Assembly (NCBI GenBank): GCA_946554445.1 | Contig: CAMNSD010000024.1 | Coordinates: forward strand, 1 to 64,000 | Direction of reading: 5' to 3' | Origin: an uncultured Lachnospiraceae bacterium | GTDB lineage: Bacteria; Bacillota; Clostridia; Lachnospirales; Lachnospiraceae | DNA length: 64,000 nucleotides | Shown: piece by piece, positions 26,798 through 36,727 of the stretch | Numbering within the stretch: the stretch's first letter is position 1 | How the letters are laid out: each line of letters begins with the position of its first letter | The notes under the pieces: generated by a model | What the model saw: the letters and a program-made list of their open reading frames with translations, nothing else | What the model was told of the DNA's origin: nothing | Database searches by the model: none | Translations under genes and position numbers: made by a program

Positions 26798-27748
26798 ATG
26801 TCTTTACAGCCCCATACTGATTCTACCAATACAAATACACCTTCCCTGCCGGACCTATCAGACTGCACCTTATGTCCCCGCAAATGTCATGTGGACAGGA
26901 CTGCCGGACAGACGGGCTTTTGTGGGCAATCCGACAAGATCATGGCCGCCCGCGCCGCCCTGCATTTCTGGGAAGAACCTTGCCTGTCCGGCACCAATGG
27001 TTCCGGCGCGGTCTTTTTCAGCGGCTGCAATCTGCACTGTATTTACTGCCAAAATCACACGATCGCCCAGGGACAGAGCGGCAAGGAAATCTCGGTAGAG
27101 CGTCTTTCTGAAATTTTTTTGGAATTACAGGATAAGCAGGCGCATAATATTAATCTGGTGACGCCCACGCACTATGTCCCGCAAATTATTCATGCCTTAC
27201 AGACAGCAAAAGACAACGGTCTTACGATTCCCGTTGTCTATAATACTTCCGGTTATGAAAATGTCGATACCCTCAAACGTTTAGAAGGTCTGATCGACAT
27301 CTATCTCCCCGATCTGAAATACCACGATTCTACTTTAAGCGCCCGATACTCTAACGCTCCCGACTATTTTGCCAAAGCTTCCGTCGCAATAGAGGAAATG
27401 CTTCGTCAAACAGGAGGCCCCGTTTTTGCGGACGGCGAGGATTCCCTGATGTTAAAAGGTGTTATCGTGCGTCATCTGCTCCTGCCGGGATGTGAGACGG
27501 ACTCCCGTTATCTTCTGCAGTACCTGCACCAGACCTATGGAAATGACATATATGTCAGTATTATGAATCAATATACTCCCATGCCGTATGTCACAGATAT
27601 CCCCGCCTTCAATCGCAGGATAACCCCGGAAGAATACGACAGGATTGTGGACTATGCCATCCAAATCGGCATCGAAAACGGCTTTATTCAGGAAGGCGAG
27701 ACTTCCTCGGAGAGTTTTATTCCCGCCTTCGACTGTGAGGGTATCTGA
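26798..27748 (+). CDS. Radical SAM protein, PflX-like (COG1313 type)
   Basis: About 316 residues from the ATG at 26798, which has AGGA 11 bases before it; ATG 26789 is the alternative. An N-terminal cysteine pair motif (CTLCPRKC, then GFCG) precedes the radical SAM cluster site CNLHCIYC (Cys-x3-Cys-x2-Cys). GYENVDTL and YLPDLKYHD blocks follow. This is the layout of PflX-type proteins, uncharacterised relatives of pyruvate formate-lyase activase. It would cleave S-adenosylmethionine to make a radical; the target is unknown. It follows the SRP RNA and is convergent with the next gene. Confidence 0.88.
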   Translation: MSLQPHTDSTNTNTPSLPDLSDCTLCPRKCHVDRTAGQTGFCGQSDKIMAARAALHFWEEPCLSGTNGSGAVFFSGCNLHCIYCQNHTIAQGQSGKEISVERLSEIFLELQDKQAHNINLVTPTHYVPQIIHALQTAKDNGLTIPVVYNTSGYENVDTLKRLEGLIDIYLPDLKYHDSTLSARYSNAPDYFAKASVAIEEMLRQTGGPVFADGEDSLMLKGVIVRHLLLPGCETDSRYLLQYLHQTYGNDIYVSIMNQYTPMPYVTDIPAFNRRITPEEYDRIVDYAIQIGIENGFIQEGETSSESFIPAFDCEGI

Positions 27749-28675
27749 CTACAATTCCACCCGCCGCAGATAATACCCAAACTCTCCCGGCTTCGCCTCA
27801 CCACTTGAGCACTCAAAAGCCTCAAAGCCGAACATCAATGCGACCATCTTTTCTCTTTCATAAAATACGCCCGGTACACCCAGATAATAATCGTTTTCTT
27901 TTCCCAATATCACATAGCGATAATTGTAAAAGCCGTGCAGCAGAAAGCTGTTATTGACCAGATGCTGATATTTCGCCTGCAGGATCACAAAGTCTTTAGG
28001 TTCCAACTTCACATAGACACGTTCATCACCATAAGGATGAATCTGTGTATAAGTATCCAGAATCTGTTCCCACTTGTCCTCCTTGACACCATCCATCTGC
28101 ATTTCATCTGCCATCGGCGACGGCAGTTCCTCTGAAACCATGACCGGCGGCTCTGCAACTGTTTCCTGGGGACTCCTTCTCTGCTTCTGGACCGGGATAC
28201 GCTCCACTGTTTCCTGAGTTGCTGTCCTGCTCTCTACAACATCCTGTTTATCTGACTCATACGCTGTATTGGTCTCTTTTGGTATCTCTTCTTCCTGCAA
28301 GGCCGCGCCGGCCTTTTCCGAAACTCTCTCATTCTCCTGACGTTCACTAAGCTTTTGCTGTGCCTGTCTGCTGATTCCTTCAATTAGATATCCGCTTGGC
28401 AATATGATCTGCAGCCGCATCTGCTGCAGACACTCCGGCTCACATTTTTCCCATAATCCGCTTCCCTCCTGCAGGGTGATCCCGTCCACTTCTTTCCAAT
28501 CTGAACCATTATAAAACCTTACCGGAAATCTGCCGTTTATCGAGTGCGGTATATTCTTAATCTTAAGATACAGACTGCTCTCCTTATCCCGGCTCTCCAC
28601 TTTCAGAAAACCTGCGCTCCCCAGTCTGCTTCCATCCTTGTGCAGTCCCATGTAGATGATTTCCTTCTGGTACAT
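27749..28675 (-). CDS. DUF6128-like protein, unknown function
   Basis: 308 residues in two parts joined by a Gln/Glu/Pro-rich linker (about 125-205). The N-terminal part (GSAGFLKVES and INGRFPVRFYNG) looks like a small beta domain. The C-terminal 95 residues (YVKLEPKDFVILQAKYQHLV, NSFLLHGFYNYRYVILGKEN, YYLGVPGVFYEREK) are highly patterned and recall a family I know from Lachnospiraceae as DUF6128. There is no signal peptide or membrane segment. Its stop touches the PflX-like gene's stop from the other strand. Confidence 0.65.
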   Translation of the reverse strand: MYQKEIIYMGLHKDGSRLGSAGFLKVESRDKESSLYLKIKNIPHSINGRFPVRFYNGSDWKEVDGITLQEGSGLWEKCEPECLQQMRLQIILPSGYLIEGISRQAQQKLSERQENERVSEKAGAALQEEEIPKETNTAYESDKQDVVESRTATQETVERIPVQKQRRSPQETVAEPPVMVSEELPSPMADEMQMDGVKEDKWEQILDTYTQIHPYGDERVYVKLEPKDFVILQAKYQHLVNNSFLLHGFYNYRYVILGKENDYYLGVPGVFYEREKMVALMFGFEAFECSSGEAKPGEFGYYLRRVEL

Positions 28676-28751
28676 AGCTTTCCCTCTCTCTTATATGACT
28701 TGAAGCCTGTACTACTGCAGGCATCTACCCAATATATATGCCCGGACGCAC

Positions 28752-28789
28752 AAAAATATGCCGGACAATCTTTCGTCCGACATATTTTT
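28752..28789 (-). terminator. Terminator after the CdaR-type regulator
   Basis: AAAAATATG-C-CGGAC pairs with GTCCG-A-CATATTTTT across a 7-base loop (28752-28789). It gives T tracts on both strands and lies nine bases past the regulator's stop. Confidence 0.85.
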
Positions 28790-28797
28790 ATATCATT

Positions 28798-29886
28798 TTA
28801 ATAATCCAAAGAATCCAAATACTTCATATAATTAACCACCATCAGAGCAATCTTGAACGTCAACGCATCGTCAAATGTCCGGATATCCAGACCGGTACTC
28901 TTTTCCAACTTCTCAATCCGATATACCAGTGTATTACGATGTACAAAAAGCTGTCTCGATGTCTCTGATACATTTAGGTTATTCTCGAAAAACTTATTAA
29001 TTGTTGTGAGCGTCTCATCGTCCAGTTCACTCGGCACATTGTCCCCAAATATCTCTTCAATAAAAATCTTGCACAGATTGATTGGTAACTGATAAATCAG
29101 TCTGCCAATCCCCAAAGTATTATAAGCCGTCACCTTCTTTTCCGCATAGAAAATCTTACCTACATCAAGAGCCATCTTTGCCTCTTTATAAGACTTTGAC
29201 ACGTCCTTAAGCTCTCCCACGATCGTACCATATGCTACGCGCACGTTAAGCATCGCTTCCATGTTCATCATATCTACAATGGTATGCGCAATCTGGTCCA
29301 TTCTTTCGTAACTGTCCTCAGGGGCAAGCGCCTTAATCAAAATCACATTGCTCTCATCGACGGATGTGATGTAATCCCCCACCTGGGACGTAAACATGCC
29401 GTTTAACAATTCCATGGCAGTCGAGTCCTTCTCCTTATCTGTCTCAATCAAAAAGACCGCCCTTGGCACCGCCACTTCAATGTGCAGTTTCTTAGCACGA
29501 TTGTAAATATCCACCAACAGCATATTATCCAACAATAGATTCTGGAAAAAATTATTACGGTCATAGCGCTCTTTATAGGCAATGATCAGATTCTGCAACT
29601 GGCAGACTGCTATCTTACCAATCATATAGGTATCTTCGCTGGCTCCTTTTGCATCCAGAATAAAAAGGACCTCATCCTCATCCAATACCTTCATCAGATG
29701 ATGCACCCCTATCACCTGACTGTCTGCAGGCGAATCTACAAATCCCGTAATCAGCACCGGTGTTATGTCTTCCGGCTCAAAGGTAGCCGCGACTATTTTT
29801 CCTTCTAAATCCCATACTCCCATGTCAATCTTAGAAATAGCTTTCAGTTCTTCAATACTGGTCTTAATAATCTGACTTGAAATCAT
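28798..29886 (-). CDS. CdaR/PucR-type transcriptional regulator
   Basis: 362 residues. The N-terminal 130 residues match a CdaR sensor-like region (DMGVWDLEGKIVAATFEPED) that in relatives binds sugar diacids. The middle (about 135-270) is the GGDEF-like domain of this family, without catalytic motifs. The C-terminus is the PucR helix-turn-helix (NLNVSETSRQLFVHRNTLVY and RIEKLEKSTGLDI). Such proteins activate sugar-acid or purine genes. It follows the sugar-importer ATPase gene on the same strand but is separated from it by a terminator. Confidence 0.88.
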   Translation of the reverse strand: MISSQIIKTSIEELKAISKIDMGVWDLEGKIVAATFEPEDITPVLITGFVDSPADSQVIGVHHLMKVLDEDEVLFILDAKGASEDTYMIGKIAVCQLQNLIIAYKERYDRNNFFQNLLLDNMLLVDIYNRAKKLHIEVAVPRAVFLIETDKEKDSTAMELLNGMFTSQVGDYITSVDESNVILIKALAPEDSYERMDQIAHTIVDMMNMEAMLNVRVAYGTIVGELKDVSKSYKEAKMALDVGKIFYAEKKVTAYNTLGIGRLIYQLPINLCKIFIEEIFGDNVPSELDDETLTTINKFFENNLNVSETSRQLFVHRNTLVYRIEKLEKSTGLDIRTFDDALTFKIALMVVNYMKYLDSLDY

Positions 29887-29929
29887 ACAGTACCCTCTCT
29901 GTCTTATGCCTTATACAAGATATAGATTC

Positions 29930-29954
29930 AAAAAGAGGGATGCCAAAGCATCCC
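29930..29954 (-). terminator. Terminator of the msmK-type gene
   Basis: GGGATGC (29937-29943) and GCATCCC (29948-29954) with loop CAAA, followed on the minus strand by TCTTTTTG. It lies 18 bases past the stop. Confidence 0.9.
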
Positions 29955-29972
29955 CCCTTATGATTATTCTGA

Positions 29973-31082
29973 CTAATTCGTGATAGTCTGCTCTGTCTCT
30001 TTATCGAAGATATGAATCTTCTCAACATCAAAAGCAAACTTAACGGTATCACCAGGTCTTGCCGTTGTGCGGGAATCCACTCTTGCTGTAATCGGGAACT
30101 CAGCAAGATCAAAGTATAAGTAAACTTCTGCACCGAGCAGCTCATAAACCTTGATGGTAGACTCAAATACACACTTAGCGCTCTGGATGAAAGCTTCGGA
30201 ATCATATACATCCTCAGGACGGATACCGAATGTTACAGTCTTACCTGCATAACCGCCATCAATCAGCTTCTTAGCTTTAGCAGCCGGTAACGGAATTGTC
30301 TGGCCTGCAACTTTCAGGCTTGCATCGCTGCCGCTCACCTCAACAACTGCATCCAGGAAGTTCATCTGAGGAGATCCCATGAATCCTGCTACAAACAGGT
30401 TCTGAGGCTTCTGATATAAGTTCTGAGGTGTATCTACCTGCTGAACCACGCCGTCTTTCATAACAACGATTCTTGTACCAAGAGTCATAGCCTCTGTCTG
30501 GTCATGTGTTACATAAATGATGGTGGTGCCCAGTCTCTGATGTAACTTGGAGATCTCAACACGCATCTGCACACGCAGTTTTGCATCCAGGTTGGACAAC
30601 GGCTCATCCATCAGGAATACCTTAGGATTACGAACGATTGCACGGCCCATAGCCACACGCTGTCTCTGACCACCGGAAAGAGCTTTCGGCTTACGATCAA
30701 GAAGTGCTGTCAGATCCAGGATCTTAGCTGCTTCTTTTACCATCTTGTCAATTTCGTCCTTCGGAACTTTTCTTAACTTAAGACCGAAAGCCATATTGTC
30801 ATATACAGACATATGAGGATACAGAGCGTAGTTCTGGAATACCATTGCAATATCTCTGTCCTTAGGCTCAACATCGTTGACCACTCTGTCACCGATCTTC
30901 AGTTCGCCGGAAGAAATATCTTCCAGACCTGCGATCATACGAAGTGTTGTAGATTTACCACAACCTGAAGGTCCTACGAAAATAATGAACTCCTGATCTG
31001 CGATTTCCAGATTGAAATCTTTTACTGCCTCGAATCCGTTAGGATATACCTTGCAGACATTTTTTAAAGATAAACTTGCCAT
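29973..31082 (-). CDS. msmK: Sugar ABC transporter ATP-binding protein, MsmK/UgpC type
   Basis: 369 residues. Walker A GPSGCGKST (38-46), Q-loop VFQNYALYPHMS, signature LSGGQRQRVAMGRA, Walker B VFLMDEPLSNLDA and the switch His in THDQTEAM are all intact. The C-terminal 130 residues form the MalK-type OB-fold regulatory domain. The gene stands alone between its own terminator and the copper locus. In Gram-positive bacteria one MsmK often serves several sugar importers, and the importer at 34696-38179 has no ATPase of its own. This protein is therefore the likely partner. Confidence 0.93.
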   Translation of the reverse strand: MASLSLKNVCKVYPNGFEAVKDFNLEIADQEFIIFVGPSGCGKSTTLRMIAGLEDISSGELKIGDRVVNDVEPKDRDIAMVFQNYALYPHMSVYDNMAFGLKLRKVPKDEIDKMVKEAAKILDLTALLDRKPKALSGGQRQRVAMGRAIVRNPKVFLMDEPLSNLDAKLRVQMRVEISKLHQRLGTTIIYVTHDQTEAMTLGTRIVVMKDGVVQQVDTPQNLYQKPQNLFVAGFMGSPQMNFLDAVVEVSGSDASLKVAGQTIPLPAAKAKKLIDGGYAGKTVTFGIRPEDVYDSEAFIQSAKCVFESTIKVYELLGAEVYLYFDLAEFPITARVDSRTTARPGDTVKFAFDVEKIHIFDKETEQTITN

Positions 31083-31263
31083 GATTGCCTCCTAATTGTA
31101 ATTTTTTTAGTTTCCCGTACGATTATCATCTGATAATCAACTCTGTGATTAGTATAGCGGACTTTTTTCTCGTTTACCATACCACTATTCCACAAAGATT
31201 TTTCTCTCGATTGTAAAAATTGCTTACTTTATACAAATTATTTGTCCGTTCACGGCAAGTTGA

Positions 31264-31359
31264 CTAAGAATTGGCTGTCTTCTTATACATCTTAACCAAA
31301 TCGAATTTTGCGGCCTCATACTTAGCCTTAAAGAACCCCCACCTTATGCCGTCTTGCAT
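31264..31359 (-). CDS. Possible 31-residue protein overlapping the end of copA
   Basis: A frame starting at the ATG at 31359 reads [20 protein letters not shown], ending [10 protein letters not shown]. It overlaps the last 16 bases of copA in another frame, with AAGG seven bases before the ATG. The composition (Lys-rich, aromatic, amphipathic) is protein-like rather than random. It could be a small protein coupled to copA or the tail of a lost gene. Confidence 0.4.
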   Translation of the reverse strand: MQDGIRWGFFKAKYEAAKFDLVKMYKKTANS

Positions 31360-31559
31360 CCCAAAACCTTGTAGCCTGCCTTTGTCACGGCTTCTGTCAG
31401 TGTGTCGTCAGACACTTCATCCGCCATCGTAACGCTGGCCTGCTTTTGCTCCAGGCTGACATCTACCTTTGTCACACCCTCCACGCCTTCTAAGGCTTCT
31501 TTTACATGTGCCTGGCAATGCGCGCACATCATTCCTTCAATATCCAATACTTTTACCAT
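31344..31559 (-). CDS. CopZ-like copper chaperone from an internal start inside copA
   Basis: The last 71 codons of copA begin with an in-frame ATG (31559) preceded by AAGGAGG eight bases upstream (31568-31574), a textbook ribosome binding site. The product, [20 protein letters not shown] onward, is a complete 71-residue HMA domain with the Cys-x2-Cys copper site, the size of free CopZ. Independent translation would give a soluble chaperone besides the domain fused to the pump. Inferred from sequence; not proven. Confidence 0.6.
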   Translation of the reverse strand: MVKVLDIEGMMCAHCQAHVKEALEGVEGVTKVDVSLEQKQASVTMADEVSDDTLTEAVTKAGYKVLGCKTA

Positions 31560-33926
31560 TTGATGTTCCTCCTTTTTATCTTTTTTATTTGGCATTGCTA
31601 TTTGATCTATTCCTGTAAAACCGTCTATAAATTCCGGCATAGGAACCTTTTTATGCGCCTTATCCCGTCCTGTGTCCCGCACAGCAAACAGATTCAATCG
31701 CAGGGCATTTGTCACCACGCAGAAACTCGACAGGCTCATGGCCGCAGCTGCAAACATGGGATTTAAACTCAAACCCATTACTGGCACCAGGATACCGGCA
31801 GCCAGCGGGATCCCGATACAATTATAAAAGAAAGCCCAAAAGAGATTCTCATGGATATTCTTTAACACCTGTCTGGAAAGGCGGATTGCCGCCGACACAT
31901 CCTGCAGCTTCGATTTCATCAATACAATATCTGCCGCATCAAGCGCCACATCCGCACCAGCCCCTATGGCAATCCCTACGTCCGCCCTGGTCAGCGCCGG
32001 CGCATCATTAATCCCATCTCCCACCATGGCAGTCTGTCCATACTCAGATAATCTGCGGACCACAGACTCTTTATCCCCCGGCAGCACATCTGAGACAATG
32101 GCGTCAATTCCCACCTGTCGGCCAATGGCCTGTGCCGTCCTGCGGTTATCTCCGGTCAGCATAACCACCTGTATTCCCATATGCTTCAGTTCTTCTACCG
32201 CGCCTACACTATCCGGTTTCACCACATCCGCCACCGCGATCATACCAAGCAGTCTATCCTCCATGGCAAAATAAAGCGGCGTCTTGCCTTCGCCAGCCAT
32301 TTCTTCGCCTCGTATCCTGAAAGCATCTGTCATAACTCCCCGTTGTGTGAGCAGCGCACCATTCCCTCCCACAGCCTTTTCACCAGCGCAATATCCTTCC
32401 ACGCCCCAGCCGGGAAGCGCCTTAAAATTCTCCACTTCCTTTGGCATAAGCCGATCGGTCTGTGCCCGTTCACAAACTGCCCTGGCCAATGGATGTTCGC
32501 TCTTTTGTTCCAGGGAAGCCGCCACCTGCAGAAGTTCCTCGACGGAAACACCCTCAGCAGGACAGATATCTGTCACCTGCGGTTTTCCTTCCGTCACTGT
32601 GCCTGTTTTATCCAGCACCACGAAATTTACTTTACCGGCTCGTTCCAGGGCTGTCGCATTTTTAAAAAGAATACCCTGTCCGGCGCCCACGCCATTCCCT
32701 ACCATAATAGCCACCGGCGTGGCAAGCCCCAAAGAGCAGGGGCAGCTGATCACCAACACACTGATGGCGTAGGAGAGCGCCTTTCCGATACTTGCCCCCG
32801 CGGCCAGCCAGACAATTCCCGTAATGACTGCCAGACTGATAACCACAGGTACGAACACACCGGACACGCGGTCCGCTATCTGCGCGATAGACGCCTTCGT
32901 AGCTACCGCATTTTCCACCATATCTATGATCTGCTGCAAGGTAGTATCCCTGCCGACACGGGTTGCCCTGCACAATATCGCCCCATTCTGATTCAAAGTC
33001 GCCGCGCTGACTCTGTCTCCCGCCGCCTTATCCACCGGAAGGCTCTCACCAGTAAGCGCAGACTCATCCACCGCGCTTTCGCCCTCCACAATCTCGCCAT
33101 CCACCGGAATACTTTCACCGGGCTTCACCACAAAAAGGTCCCCCAGCACCACTTCCTCCGCTGCCACCGTCACTTCCATGCCATCCCGCATCACGTGCGC
33201 CGTCTTGGGTGCCAGATCCATCAGGCTCTTGACTGCGTTCGTGGTCTTACCTTTGCTATAGGCTTCCAACATCTTGCCCACTGTAATCAGCGTCAGGATC
33301 ATCGCCGCCGACTCGAAATACATATCATGCAGACAGTGCACAGCCATATCCGCTTGACCACTGCCCATATAATCGCCCATGCGGAACATGACAGCCGTAC
33401 TGTAGACAAAGGCCGCACTGCTTCCCAGCGCCACCAGCGTATCCATATTGGGCGCGCGGTGCAGTAGACTTGTAAAGCCGCTGATAAAAAATTTCTGATT
33501 GATGACCATCACCAACCCCGTCAGCAAAAGCTGATACAGCGCGATCGCCCAAGGATTCCTGGCAAAAGCTTCCGGCACATACCATCCCCACATCAAATGT
33601 CCCATAGATACATACATGAGAGGCAGCAACAAACATATGGAAGCAATCAGCCTGCGGCGCAGTTTAGGCGTCTCATGGTCCTCAAACTCACTGCCGGCCT
33701 TTTCCTTCACATCATTACCAGCCACGGACGCACCGTATCCAGCCGCTGTCACAGCCTGACAGATCATCTGCTCGCTAGCCGGGTTCTCATATTCCGCCAC
33801 CATGTTGTTCATCAGTAAGTTCACGCTGACTGACTGTACACCTTCCACTGCGCGCACGGCTTTCTCCACATGCGCGCTGCAGGCTGCACAAGTCATGCCT
33901 GTTATATTAAATTTCTTGTTTTCCAT
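31344..33926 (-). CDS. copA: Copper-translocating P1B-type ATPase with N- and C-terminal HMA domains
   Basis: 860 residues from MENKKF, chosen for GGAGG six bases before it; the upstream ATG is too close to that site. The N-terminal metal-binding domain has GMTCAAC near residue 12. Eight membrane helices follow, with the copper motif CPC ([13 protein letters not shown]). TGES, phosphorylation motif DKTGT, the HP dipeptide in SEHPLARAV and GDGIND are intact. It pumps Cu(I) out of the cell. After the last helix a His/Lys-rich linker leads to a second HMA domain with GMMCAHC, normally a separate CopZ chaperone. That domain has its own internal start (see 31344-31559). It follows csoR on the same strand. 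Confidence 0.95.
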   Translation of the reverse strand: MENKKFNITGMTCAACSAHVEKAVRAVEGVQSVSVNLLMNNMVAEYENPASEQMICQAVTAAGYGASVAGNDVKEKAGSEFEDHETPKLRRRLIASICLLLPLMYVSMGHLMWGWYVPEAFARNPWAIALYQLLLTGLVMVINQKFFISGFTSLLHRAPNMDTLVALGSSAAFVYSTAVMFRMGDYMGSGQADMAVHCLHDMYFESAAMILTLITVGKMLEAYSKGKTTNAVKSLMDLAPKTAHVMRDGMEVTVAAEEVVLGDLFVVKPGESIPVDGEIVEGESAVDESALTGESLPVDKAAGDRVSAATLNQNGAILCRATRVGRDTTLQQIIDMVENAVATKASIAQIADRVSGVFVPVVISLAVITGIVWLAAGASIGKALSYAISVLVISCPCSLGLATPVAIMVGNGVGAGQGILFKNATALERAGKVNFVVLDKTGTVTEGKPQVTDICPAEGVSVEELLQVAASLEQKSEHPLARAVCERAQTDRLMPKEVENFKALPGWGVEGYCAGEKAVGGNGALLTQRGVMTDAFRIRGEEMAGEGKTPLYFAMEDRLLGMIAVADVVKPDSVGAVEELKHMGIQVVMLTGDNRRTAQAIGRQVGIDAIVSDVLPGDKESVVRRLSEYGQTAMVGDGINDAPALTRADVGIAIGAGADVALDAADIVLMKSKLQDVSAAIRLSRQVLKNIHENLFWAFFYNCIGIPLAAGILVPVMGLSLNPMFAAAAMSLSSFCVVTNALRLNLFAVRDTGRDKAHKKVPMPEFIDGFTGIDQIAMPNKKDKKEEHQMVKVLDIEGMMCAHCQAHVKEALEGVEGVTKVDVSLEQKQASVTMADEVSDDTLTEAVTKAGYKVLGCKTA

Positions 33927-34021
33927 ATCCATCCTCCATGACGACTACGACGTTCCTTCATCACAACTTCTATTCCGCTTCTTAAATTCGCACGAAACCG
34001 CCTGCCGCCATCAAATGCTTC

Positions 34022-34432
34022 CTATTTTAATCTCTTCATTAACTCTACTGCCTCTGTCATAATTGCAGTGTTCCCCTGCTTTACTTCCTCCACCACACAG
34101 GTCTCCATATGTTCCTGCAGAATCTGATAGCCCAATCCCTGCAGCGCACTTTCCACCGCACCAATCTGGATCAGGATATCCCCACAGTAACGATTATCCT
34201 CTATCATATTCTGGATTCCCTTCAACTGCCCGATAATGCGGTTAATCCGGCTGTTTAACTTTTTCTGTTCCCGCTCGTCTCTGGGTGTATTCTTATGCCG
34301 ACAACAAGCGCATATGTTTTCTGACATATTTGTCATTTCTTCTGTTTCTTTTTCTCTCATATGTTCTTCATCAGTCTGCTGATTAGTTTCCATCACTTCC
34401 CTAGCCATTTTATCTGTATTGTTCGGTGTCAT
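34022..34432 (-). CDS. csoR: CsoR-family copper-sensing repressor
   Basis: 136 residues. The helical core RINRIIGQLKGIQNMIEDNRYCGDIL followed by GYQILQEHMETCVVEE carries the Cys-His-Cys triad that binds Cu(I) in CsoR (Cys of RYCGD, His and Cys of HMETC). The N-terminal 50 residues are an acidic extension with CACCRHKN, which might add a metal site. AGGGGGAG precedes the start. CsoR releases DNA when copper binds; an operator palindrome lies 95 bases upstream and copA follows. Confidence 0.92.
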   Translation of the reverse strand: MTPNNTDKMAREVMETNQQTDEEHMREKETEEMTNMSENICACCRHKNTPRDEREQKKLNSRINRIIGQLKGIQNMIEDNRYCGDILIQIGAVESALQGLGYQILQEHMETCVVEEVKQGNTAIMTEAVELMKRLK

Positions 34433-34526
34433 TCAGTTTCTCTCCCCCTTATTCTTCCTTCATATTAGTACTATGCTGATATTATTCTTTCCTGATGGTA
34501 TTCGTTTTATGTTTATTTCTTATATA

Positions 34527-34547
34527 ATATACCCCGGTATGGTATAT
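34527..34547 (-). promoter_or_regulatory. CsoR operator
   Basis: ATATACC-CCGGTAT-GGTATAT is a perfect 7-bp inverted repeat with a GC-rich centre, which is the form of CsoR sites (TATACCCC...GGTATA). It lies upstream of csoR-copA and indicates autoregulation by copper. Confidence 0.8.
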
Positions 34548-34572
34548 GTCAATCCTTTTATACTTACACAAT

Positions 34573-34617
34573 AAAAAGCCAGAGACGAAGATTCCCTCAA
34601 ATCCCGTCTCTGGCTTT
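34573..34617 (-). terminator. Terminator of the sugar ABC operon
   Basis: Arms AAAGCCAGAGACG (34575-34587) and CGTCTCTGGCTTT (34605-34617), a 13-bp perfect stem followed on the minus strand by TTTTTATTG. Confidence 0.92.
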
Positions 34618-34695
34618 ATCATCACATTTATATCATTTATAACAGTATACTCCCCAATATACTTCTATATTTATCACACAGTTCCATTATGCAGT

Positions 34696-35580
34696 TTAAC
34701 CCTTCACTGCGCCGGCAACCATACCCTTAATGATCTGTTTGCTGAATGCAAAGTAGAAGATTACGATAGGCGCCATGGTGATCAGCATAGCTGCCATGAT
34801 CTTCGGATAGTCCGAAGTAAACTGACCGGTAAACTGTTTTAAGCCCAGCGGCACTGTGTACAACGCCCTGTCCTTGATCAGGATCAAGGCGAATGAGAAC
34901 TCATTCCAGCAACTGAATACGTTGATGATAGCCACCGTCACCAGAATCGGCTTACATACCGGTAAGATAATCCCAAACAAGGTCTTTGAGAACGTGGAAC
35001 CGTCAATGGCCGCAGCCTCCTCCAACTCTGTCGGAATCCCCCTCACATAGCCCTGCACCAGGAATATCGACATGGGCAGCGCGAAGGAAACATATGGTAA
35101 GAGCAATGTATACCAGTGATTCGACAGTCCCATTTTGGAAAAGATGATATAAATAGGAACCATCAGGGAATGGATTGGTATCAGCATACCCATCAGGAAC
35201 ATGACATAGAGCGGTTTGTTCATTGCGAAATTAATTCTTGCAAGAATATAACCCACGATAAACGCAATCAATACGATCAACAGGACGGACAAGATCGTTG
35301 TCCTTGCACTGTTCATCACCGACTGCATCAGGCGGTAATCCTTGTTAGATAAAATCTTCGTATAATTGACCAGTGTCGGCTCCTTCGGAAGCCCCATAAT
35401 ATCCGCATTGAATACTCTCTTCTCCTTCAAAGAGGAATAGAGCATCCAGATTAACGGGAAGATACATGTCAGTGAAAAGAACCACAGGAAAAAATTAATC
35501 ACTACCGTAAGCACGCCTTTTTGCACGCGGGTGCCTGCAGATTTATCTTCGACTTTTGTCATCTTCATTTCTTTAGCCAT
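34696..35580 (-). CDS. Sugar ABC transporter permease (MalG type)
   Basis: 294 residues, six membrane helices. The cytoplasmic EAA loop reads ELEEAAAIDGSTFSKTLFGI, the site that contacts the ATPase. The C-terminus GMVAGAVKG is typical for MalG-family carbohydrate permeases. Third gene of the importer operon (binding protein, MalF-type, MalG-type), ended by a strong terminator. Confidence 0.93.
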   Translation of the reverse strand: MAKEMKMTKVEDKSAGTRVQKGVLTVVINFFLWFFSLTCIFPLIWMLYSSLKEKRVFNADIMGLPKEPTLVNYTKILSNKDYRLMQSVMNSARTTILSVLLIVLIAFIVGYILARINFAMNKPLYVMFLMGMLIPIHSLMVPIYIIFSKMGLSNHWYTLLLPYVSFALPMSIFLVQGYVRGIPTELEEAAAIDGSTFSKTLFGIILPVCKPILVTVAIINVFSCWNEFSFALILIKDRALYTVPLGLKQFTGQFTSDYPKIMAAMLITMAPIVIFYFAFSKQIIKGMVAGAVKG

Positions 35581-35595
35581 AGCAGATCCCCTCCT

Positions 35596-36564
35596 TTACG
35601 CGTTTGCTTTGCGATTCTTAATCGCCTGTTTTCTTTCCTTCTCAATCTGTTTCAGGTGTTTCTTCTCGTTGCGGTCATAGCTGTCCGTCATGAGATAATT
35701 CATGAGCAGCTGGGAACCGCCGATCACGGCCAGCGCCAGTACGAAGATACCCACGGAAATACAGGAACCGTATCCCAAGTTAGACTGTTCAAAGGAAACC
35801 TTGTATCCATACATCGCCATAACCATGGACGAGTAGCCAGGACCGCCCGCCGTCATGACATAAATATTATCAAATGCTTTCATGTTACCCGCTACGCAGA
35901 GGGTGATACACACAAGCAAAGTATTCTTAATCAAAGGTAACACTATGTAACGTGCGCGCTGTATGCCTGTCGCGCCATCAATCTCAGCGGACTCCAGGAC
36001 TTCCGTACTGATGGAAGACACCGCTGACAAGAGAATAACCATATAGTAACCGATAAACTGCCAGATCAAAGGAATCGATACCAACAGCATAACGAGGCCC
36101 GGTTCATTAAGCCACACTTTCTGTAAATCTTCTCTTCCGATTTTCTCTAAGAAGTAATTCAGCAAACCTCTTTTGGAATCATAGATCATCTGCCAGATAA
36201 AACCAATGCAGACTGCCGAGATGGTACTCGGGAAGAAACCAAATGTTCTGTGGATTCCCTGTAACTTGGTCACTTTGGAATTGATTAGCAGCACCACGAT
36301 AAACGCAATGCCAATCTGTCCAACGATACATACAAGCACCAGGAAAATGTTATGCCAGAAAGCACTCCAGAATACCTCATCATGAATCAACTGTGTGTAG
36401 TTAGCCAGTCCGTTAAACGTCTTTACCGGGCCGCCCTTCCACTCAAAAAAGCTATAAAAAAGAGCTGCCACAAGCGGTGCAAATACCGTGAACACATAGA
36501 GCGCCACAGGCACAGCCAGATATGCAGCTACAACCCATTTTTTTGGTTTGATAGACTTCAGCAT
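35596..36564 (-). CDS. Sugar ABC transporter permease (MalF type)
   Basis: 322 residues from MLKSIKPKKW, chosen because GGGGGA precedes it; the ATG five codons earlier has no site. Six membrane helices with the EAA loop STEVLESAEIDGATGIQRARY. The basic C-terminal tail (KKHLKQIEKERKQAIKNRKA) is longer than usual. It ends 15 bases before the MalG-type gene. Confidence 0.92.
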   Translation of the reverse strand: MLKSIKPKKWVVAAYLAVPVALYVFTVFAPLVAALFYSFFEWKGGPVKTFNGLANYTQLIHDEVFWSAFWHNIFLVLVCIVGQIGIAFIVVLLINSKVTKLQGIHRTFGFFPSTISAVCIGFIWQMIYDSKRGLLNYFLEKIGREDLQKVWLNEPGLVMLLVSIPLIWQFIGYYMVILLSAVSSISTEVLESAEIDGATGIQRARYIVLPLIKNTLLVCITLCVAGNMKAFDNIYVMTAGGPGYSSMVMAMYGYKVSFEQSNLGYGSCISVGIFVLALAVIGGSQLLMNYLMTDSYDRNEKKHLKQIEKERKQAIKNRKANA

Positions 36565-36666
36565 AGAATCGTCCCCCATTTCTTATTTCATGCTCTGATT
36601 GAGACATACCCCAAACGCGAAACGAGAACGCTTCGCTTACTCACAACAACCCTTGCAGGTAAGAAT

Positions 36667-36693
36667 CCGCCCGGGAGAAAATCCCCCAGGCGG
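36667..36693 (-). promoter_or_regulatory. Intercistronic GC-rich hairpin in the ABC operon
   Basis: CCGCCtGGGGGA pairs with TCtCCCgGGCGG around a TTTT loop, between the binding-protein and permease genes. There is no T tract. Hairpins at this place usually protect the upstream mRNA so that more binding protein than permease is made. Confidence 0.65.
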
Positions 36694-36727
36694 TATACCT
36701 ATTTCATTTTACTTATTTATTCTGATC

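Noticed and set aside
32181..33467. 428-codon plus-strand frame
   Set aside because: Shadow of copA; composition (His, Arg, Ser, Cys) is unlike a real protein and the minus strand has all ATPase motifs.
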